The position numbers and the translations under genes were made by a program. The notes beneath the pieces were generated by a model that was given only the letters and a program-made list of their open reading frames with translations, was not told where the DNA came from and did no database searches. Below, in pieces: positions 60,601 through 64,000 of a DNA stretch of 64,000 nt (position 1 is its first letter; every line of letters begins with the position of its first letter). The stretch lies in NCBI GenBank assembly GCA_964368495.1, contig CAYJAJ010000003.1, forward strand, positions 1-64,000. The letters are read 5' to 3'. This stretch comes from CALVGQ01 sp964368495 (GTDB lineage: Bacteria > Bacillota_I > Bacilli_A > Erysipelotrichales > Erysipelotrichaceae).

Positions 60601-61109
60601 GAGGACAATCATCAAAATCATCTCAAGCTGCATCAATTGCTAAGTTCACTGCAGGTGGTAAAGCAACTGCTAAAAAAGATTTAGGACAAATTGCTATGGC
60701 TTATGGACATGTTTATGTTGCTCAAATTGCTATGGGAGCTAACAAACAACAAACATTAAATGCAATTAAAGAAGCTGAAAGTTATAATGGACCTTCACTA
60801 ATTATCGCTTATTCACCATGTGTTGAACATGGTATAAAAGGTGGACTTGCAAATCACCAAAGAACTCAAGCGAAAGCTGTTGAGGCTGGATACTTGTCTT
60901 TATATCGTTTTGATCCACGTAAAGAACAACCACTATCAATTGATAGTAAAGAACCTAACTGGGATACTTTCTTAGACTTTGTAATGTCAGAAACTCGCTA
61001 TAGCCAATTACCTGTTATTAAAGGTGAATCAGCTTATGAAATGTTAGAAAATACATTGAAAGATGCTAAAAAACGTTGGTCTAAGTTAGTTAAATTATCA
61101 AAAGACTAA
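57615..61109 (+). CDS. nifJ: Pyruvate:ferredoxin (flavodoxin) oxidoreductase
   Basis: Single-chain homodimer oxidising pyruvate to acetyl-CoA and CO2 with ferredoxin as acceptor. 1164 aa: pyrimidine-binding domain (EVAAIYPITPSSPMAEMVD near residue 20), CoA-binding domain II, gamma-type and EKR regions, two 4Fe-4S motifs at about 690 (CIQCGFCSFVCPH) and 744 (CVGCGLCVVECPG), the third-cluster Cys in SGACPGCGETPYYKL, and the TPP/Mg motif GGDGWAYDIGYGGLDH near 958. ATG 57615 follows CAGGAGGGATATT. Co-occurrence with PFL gives two pyruvate-cleaving routes. Confidence 0.96.
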   Translation: MSKTFMTMDGNSAAAHTAYAFTEVAAIYPITPSSPMAEMVDAWASQGRKNIFDTIVKVAELQAEGGAAGAVHGALQGGALATTFTASQGLLLMIPNLYKMAGELLPGVIHVAARAIAGRALNIFGDHEDVYAARQTGVCMIASHSVQEAMDLGGIAHLAAIKTSSPFVHFFDGFRTSHEIQKIEVMDQEFLKSLCDMDAVERFKASALNPHSNPITRGGAENDDIFFTGREAQNKHYENIADVVADYMKKVSEHTGREYAPFTYYGAPDADRVVVAMGSVTETAKEAIDTMNANGEKVGLIKVHLYRPFSPKYLTSVLPKSVKKIAVLDRTKEIGTREPLYLDVLHVLKNEDILVIGGRYGMGSRNTTPSQINAVFNELNKECPKDEFTIGINDDVTNLSLTENPEFTVKRDYASCLFFGLGSDGTVSANKNAIKIIGDNTDKYSQAYFQYDSKKAGGVTRSHLRFGPSPIRSTYYVEDADFVSCSLDAYAFKYDLVRNLKKGGTFLLNTTFTAEEIESHLPNRLLAGLAKKDAKFYIIDATEIAQKIGMGRRTNTILQSAFFALNEQIMPYSEAVEYMKSAAKKSYSSKGEEIVELNYKAIDNGKEGLVAIPVKSEWASLPYDSGRKLLGDDYFDNHVAVINGLEGYDLPVSNFTKYGILDGSMNNNVSFYEKRTIATQVPTWKSDNCIQCGFCSFVCPHATIRPFLLTDEEVKNAPIDFKTIKAMGKGVEDLNYRIQVSPANCVGCGLCVVECPGKAGNKALEMVDVNAEIDQEPLADYLYKHTEYKTEYFPVTTVKGSQFAMPYFEVSGACPGCGETPYYKLVSQLFGKDMMVANATGCSSIYSGSTPSTPFVNDKDGNGVAWANSLFEDNAEYGFGMALAQNYKQARVYELIENNLDSDCKEVFEKYLAANGNRDLQRAVKDELLSAVKASSNKDVKELLRFERDLVSKSMWIIGGDGWAYDIGYGGLDHVIANNLNVNILVLDTEVYSNTGGQSSKSSQAASIAKFTAGGKATAKKDLGQIAMAYGHVYVAQIAMGANKQQTLNAIKEAESYNGPSLIIAYSPCVEHGIKGGLANHQRTQAKAVEAGYLSLYRFDPRKEQPLSIDSKEPNWDTFLDFVMSETRYSQLPVIKGESAYEMLENTLKDAKKRWSKLVKLSKD

Positions 61110-61259
61110 ATTTTAATAATAACTACTGATATAGTAGAATAATCACTAAGTTTGTCTATTAAGAATTTTAAACAAATGATTTGTGTATAAATTTCTAACT
61201 ATTTCTAAATAACACTTTCATTAATCTAGTGGTTATTTCTGTTGAAACTTTGATAAATT

Positions 61260-61288
61260 TTGAATTATTTAGGAAAATGATATAGAAT
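61260..61288 (+). promoter_or_regulatory. Promoter of the HxlR-type regulator
   Basis: TTGAAT (61260-61265) and TAGAAT (61283-61288) are 17 bp apart, 30 bases before the start. In the 150 bases before it, AAATAAC/GTTATTT (about 61205-61232) may be a weak nifJ terminator. Confidence 0.55.
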
Positions 61289-61318
61289 AACTAATAGTAT
61301 TGATAAAGGAATATGGGT

Positions 61319-61696
61319 ATGGATAATAAAATAAAAATCAACTCAGAAATAGAGATTACACTGGATATGATAGGTGGAAAATGCAAACCACTAATTCTAT
61401 ATATCTTAATAAAAGACGGTAAAAAACGTTTTAATGAGTTACTACGATTCATCACAACAATTTCTCAAAAAACACTGACAAATCAACTTAGAGAACTTGA
61501 GGCAGATGGTTTAATCTATAGAAAATCTTATGACAGTATTCCACCAAAAGTAGAATATTCGATTACAGAAGAAGGTGCCTCACTTGTTAAAATCTTAGAT
61601 TTAATGTGTGTTTGGGGTCATGGACATAACAATGGAAAATATGAAGTTGTTAATGACATTAGTGAACTATGTGCTATTAATTGTGATTGTGAATGA
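61319..61696 (+). CDS. HxlR family transcriptional regulator with Cys-rich C-terminus
   Basis: 125-aa winged helix protein. ITLDMIGGKCKPLILYIL, then RFNELLRFITTISQKTLTNQLRELEADGLI and PPKVEYSITEEGASL, are the HxlR pattern. The protein ends CAINCDCE, three Cys in its last eight residues, in addition to Cys in GGKCKP. ATG 61319 is preferred over ATG 61313, which would leave only two bases after AAAGGA. The next genes encode a Cys-rich permease and a Cys-rich ferredoxin-like protein, so thiol-based metal or metalloid sensing is plausible. Confidence 0.88.
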   Translation: MDNKIKINSEIEITLDMIGGKCKPLILYILIKDGKKRFNELLRFITTISQKTLTNQLRELEADGLIYRKSYDSIPPKVEYSITEEGASLVKILDLMCVWGHGHNNGKYEVVNDISELCAINCDCE

Positions 61697-61703
61697 TGAA
61701 AAC

Positions 61704-61746
61704 AAAGGTTTATGTGGTTGAATAACTACTTAAACCTTTTTTTGTG
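61704..61746 (+). terminator. Terminator of the HxlR-type gene
   Basis: AAAGGTTTA and TAAACCTTT form a 9-bp outer stem, with an inner GTGGTT/AACTAC pairing, followed by TTTT. Confidence 0.8.
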
Positions 61747-61816
61747 GTTACCTATAATTAACTTAGTGAAAAAAAAGTGCGTACTTGTTTTTTCTTGTTT
61801 ATTCAACTAAACTTTA

Positions 61817-61833
61817 ACAGTAAATATTACTGT
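61817..61833. promoter_or_regulatory. Dyad ACAGTAA-ATA-TTACTGT upstream of the permease
   Basis: A 7-bp perfect inverted repeat with a 3-bp centre, 35 bases before the permease start and next to TATAGC. It is a good candidate operator for the neighbouring HxlR-type protein, which binds as a dimer. Confidence 0.45.
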
Positions 61834-61868
61834 ATAGCAAAAAATATTAGACAAGGAGGAATTCAATT

Positions 61869-62975
61869 ATGGATTTTATTTACGAGTTATTTATCAACTG
61901 GGGATTTTCTGATAGCGTATCAAGGGTAGTTTCATTTTTTCTATTTGAAATTATGTATTTAAGCACAATATTAATGATAGGACTTACAGTGTTTACCTTT
62001 ATTAGAGTTCGATTTTTAGGCAATGATTTTGCAGAGAAATTGCAAAAAAAGCCAAAATGGCTTGTGTATTTAGGTATGGCACTTTTAGGGATTATCTCTC
62101 CCTTTTGTTCTTGTAGTACGATTCCGGTGTTTGTATCTTTTTCAGCATTGGGTGTTCCAACAGGTGCATTATTTGTCTTTTTGATAACTTCACCTATGGT
62201 GCAAGAAGCATCACTGATTTTACTTTTAACAGAGTTTGGTATTCCTGTTGCGATTGTTTATGTACTCTTAGGAGTTCTTGCGGGTATGATTGTGGGAACG
62301 ATTATCTCAAGAGCAAAAGATAGTGATTTGTTTAATGAAAGTGTACTTGCAAAAAGAGAAAATCGTCAAAGCAAAGTCCAACCAATAACTGTATTTTGCT
62401 GTGATAATGTAAAACCATCTATATCAAGTTGCTGTGGTGATACTGAGACAAGCACACAAACTACAAGTTGCTGTGATGATACTGAAGGCTCAACTGTGTC
62501 AAGTTGTTGTGGATCTGATGATGGTCACTCAACTAGAGAGATTGATCCTAAAAGAAATCCGCTCAAATATTCTATGAATGAAGCGGTTGCAATTATGAAA
62601 CGTACATTTAAGTTTATTGTAATTGGCATTGCAGTAGGATCTTTCATTTATGGATTGGTTCCTGAGGAGTTAATACAGAATCTGCTTGGAACTTCAAATA
62701 CGATTGCACCGGTTCTTGCAACCTTAGTGGGTATACCTATTTATGCTGATGATGTTGCCCTTATTCCAATAGCTAAAACATTAGTAGATGCAGGCGCAGG
62801 GCTTGGAACTGCATTAGCCTTTGTTATGTCGTCAGCTGTTGTATCTATTCCATCGTTTATTATGCTAGGCGCAGCACTAAAAAAGAAAACTCTTGTAAAG
62901 TTGGCGGCTTCTTTGAGCATACTAATTATAATTATTGGTTATATATTTAATTTTATATCACCATTTATTATGTAA
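61869..62975 (+). CDS. ArsP/DUF318-type permease with cysteine-repeat loop
   Basis: 368 aa, about eight to nine helices in two halves. ISPFCSCSTIPVF (Cys80, Cys82), LITSPMVQEASLILL, and VGIPIYADDVALIPIAK are hallmarks of the DUF318/ArsP permease family, which exports organoarsenicals or metals. The cytosolic loop between halves (about 170-222) contains four Cys-Cys pairs (177-178, 188-189, 201-202, 213-214), the last three in loosely repeated SCCGDTETST / SCCDDTEGST / SCCGSDDGHST units. These resemble metal(loid)-delivery sites. ACAAGGAGGAATTC is the ribosome binding site. Confidence 0.87.
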   Translation: MDFIYELFINWGFSDSVSRVVSFFLFEIMYLSTILMIGLTVFTFIRVRFLGNDFAEKLQKKPKWLVYLGMALLGIISPFCSCSTIPVFVSFSALGVPTGALFVFLITSPMVQEASLILLLTEFGIPVAIVYVLLGVLAGMIVGTIISRAKDSDLFNESVLAKRENRQSKVQPITVFCCDNVKPSISSCCGDTETSTQTTSCCDDTEGSTVSSCCGSDDGHSTREIDPKRNPLKYSMNEAVAIMKRTFKFIVIGIAVGSFIYGLVPEELIQNLLGTSNTIAPVLATLVGIPIYADDVALIPIAKTLVDAGAGLGTALAFVMSSAVVSIPSFIMLGAALKKKTLVKLAASLSILIIIIGYIFNFISPFIM

Positions 62976-63023
62976 AGGCTAGATGGTGATAAAACATAGA
63001 AATTGTTGACTAATAGGAGGTTT

Positions 63024-63347
63024 ATGAAAATAATATTTGACGGAAAAGAAGTAACAGGAAATGAAAATGCAACAAATCTAGTAGAATTTTTAGATGAACA
63101 AGGTATTGAGATAGTGGCACCTTGCTTTCGAAGTAAAAGAGCAGGTGGCTGTTGCTCTGCATGTGGATTAGAAGTAGATGGTAAAAAGGAATTTGCCTGT
63201 ACTTTAAAGCCTAAAAATGGAATGAAAATTGTTTACAATCGACAAGATTTAATCAATGATCGTAAAGAAAAATTTCTTGAATTTCAAAAAGTGTTAAAAG
63301 AGGGTAAGGAAAATTCTTGTTGTAAGTGTTCATGTAAAAACTGTTAA
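63024..63347 (+). CDS. [2Fe-2S] ferredoxin-like protein with Cys-rich tail
   Basis: 107 aa. MKIIFDGKEVTGNENATNL begins a beta-grasp fold; PCFRSKRAGGCCSACGLEV and the later Cys in KKEFACTLKPKNGM fit the plant-type ferredoxin Cys pattern (C-x5-C-x2-C plus a distal C, slightly altered). The last nine residues, CCKCSCKNC, hold six Cys. ATG 63024 follows ATAGGAGGTTT. It is probably co-transcribed with the permease. A role as electron donor or thiol metallochaperone for the exporter is inference. Confidence 0.78.
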   Translation: MKIIFDGKEVTGNENATNLVEFLDEQGIEIVAPCFRSKRAGGCCSACGLEVDGKKEFACTLKPKNGMKIVYNRQDLINDRKEKFLEFQKVLKEGKENSCCKCSCKNC

Positions 63348-63381
63348 GCATTAATAATTTTTTGGTTGTTGTTAGATTTTT

Positions 63382-63421
63382 AAAATAAGGAGTGGCTGTT
63401 CGGTAGCCACTTCTTATTTTT
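63382..63421 (+). terminator. Terminator of the permease/ferredoxin-like operon
   Basis: A 16-bp stem (63382-63397 with 63405-63420, one G-T) around GTTCGGT; the 3' arm ends CTTATTTT then T. Confidence 0.9.
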
Positions 63422-63518
63422 GATAAAAATCCTCCTTGCCATATTATTTAAGTAAAGTTATATATCGCAAATATAATGAATATAAATAAATAATAAAGAA
63501 AAATTAATATTAATTAAC

Positions 63519-63547
63519 TTGTTTAGTTTCTATATTTTGATTATACT
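63519..63547 (+). promoter_or_regulatory. Promoter of the terminal glycosyltransferase gene
   Basis: TTGTTT (63519-63524) and TATACT (63542-63547) have a 17-bp spacer, 24 bases before the TTG start. Confidence 0.55.
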
Positions 63548-63571
63548 AATATAAGAAAGTTGGTGACGGTT

Positions 63572-64000
63572 TTGAAAGTATTACTCTACTTTGAAGCGGA
63601 GAAAATGATACAGACATCTGGAATAGGTCGAGCGCTTAAGCATCAACAAGCAGCTTTAGATTATGTCTCTGTAGAGTGGACTTGTGATCCGAGCGATGAC
63701 TATGATATTCTTCATATTAATACTGTTGGAATAACTAGTTCATCAATAATTACAAAAGCTAGAAAATTGGGAAAACCAATAATATATCACGCTCATTCTA
63801 CTGAAGAAGATTTCCGTAATTCTTTTGTTTTATCTAATCAAATTGCGCCATTTTTTAAAAAGCATTTAGTTAATTTGTATTCAATGGCAGACACTATTTT
63901 AACGCCTACACCATATAGTAAATCATTATTGGAAGGCTATGGCATAGATGTGCCAATTGTAGCAATTTCGAATGGAATTGATTTGGATCGATTCAATTAT
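63572..64000 (+). CDS. GT4 glycolipid glycosyltransferase, CpoA-like (partial, 3' end outside window)
   Basis: The first 143 codons of a GT4 glycosyltransferase. It starts at TTG 63572 after TTGGTGACGG. KVLLYFEAEKMIQTSGIGRALKHQ, DDYDILHINTVG, IYHAHSTEEDFRNSF and IVAISNGIDLDRF closely follow the streptococcal CpoA pattern, which adds a second sugar to glucosyldiacylglycerol. The donor-binding C-terminal half lies beyond the window. If the call holds, galE could supply UDP-galactose for it. Confidence 0.85.
   Translation, partial: MKVLLYFEAEKMIQTSGIGRALKHQQAALDYVSVEWTCDPSDDYDILHINTVGITSSSIITKARKLGKPIIYHAHSTEEDFRNSFVLSNQIAPFFKKHLVNLYSMADTILTPTPYSKSLLEGYGIDVPIVAISNGIDLDRFNY

Noticed and set aside
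61110..61250. Promoter or gene in the gap after nifJ
   Set aside because: A+T-rich with only a weak AAATAAC/GTTATTT pairing; no open frame with a ribosome binding site.
62380..62540. Short tandem DNA repeat or CRISPR-like array
   Set aside because: The periodicity is at protein level (Cys-Cys-Asp/Gly units in the permease loop) with varied DNA, in frame and without spacers.

Overview
This window reads as a low-G+C, strictly fermentative Firmicute. I would place it near the Erysipelotrichia, but that placement is inference. Coding density is high, nearly all genes lie on the + strand, Shine-Dalgarno sequences are strong, and short hairpin-plus-T terminators are common. A spoIIGA-sigE pair and spoVS point to sporulation ancestry. 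Pyruvate:ferredoxin oxidoreductase and an oxygen-sensitive pyruvate formate-lyase point to anaerobic life. There are no insertion sequences, prophage blocks or CRISPR arrays.

Layout. 1-4.9 kb: end of frr, then uppS-cdsA-dxr-rseP (envelope lipids, isoprenoids, membrane proteolysis) and galE. 5.0-6.0 kb: asnA on the minus strand. 6.1-15.2 kb: a leader region (HNH-like remnant, 15-codon ORF, hairpin, guanine-type riboswitch) followed by purE-purL-purM-purN-purH-purD. 15.3-18.0 kb: hpf, spoIIGA-sigE and a convergent membrane protein. 18.1-21.8 kb: an HTH protein, acpP, a pssD/pssE-like glycosyltransferase pair, a CPBP protein, tRNA-Ser(GGA) and an unrecognised protein. 22-23.9 kb: a Y-family polymerase with a YolD-like partner. 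23.9-28.1 kb: two membrane proteins with M20 and M42 peptidases. 28.3-33.5 kb: yqeG-yqeH-yhbY-nadD/yqeK fusion-rsfS-methyltransferase-mtnN-TVP38-like. 33.6-36.4 kb: patB-like lyase and a TPR regulator. 36.5-42.9 kb: gpsB, rnpB, rodZ-like, pgsA, recA, rny, ymdB, spoVS and a ferredoxin. 43-49.4 kb: MFS carrier, HAD phosphatase, miaB and a large cell-wall glucosaminidase. 49.4-52.8 kb: a pyruvate formate-lyase locus in pieces. 53-57.4 kb: tdh-kbl, pyrR and a MATE exporter. 57.6-61.1 kb: nifJ. 61.3-63.3 kb: a cysteine-rich regulator/permease/ferredoxin-like module. 63.6 kb to the end: a truncated glycolipid glycosyltransferase.

The most unusual locus is the pyruvate formate-lyase. The catalytic chain keeps its Cys-Cys pair but stops before the glycyl-radical domain. 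That domain is encoded two genes later as a free 79-residue protein. Between them lies a second 79-residue protein that resembles the start of the radical domain, lacks the radical motif and ends in a Cys-containing tail. pflA closes the operon. A near-consensus CcpA (cre) site and a perfect 13-bp inverted repeat precede it, and a cre-like sequence also overlaps the nifJ -10, so the two pyruvate-cleaving routes may be reciprocally controlled by carbon supply. Second in interest is the 61.3-63.3 kb module, whose three products all carry clustered cysteines. Third is the two-membrane-protein plus M20/M42 peptidase operon.
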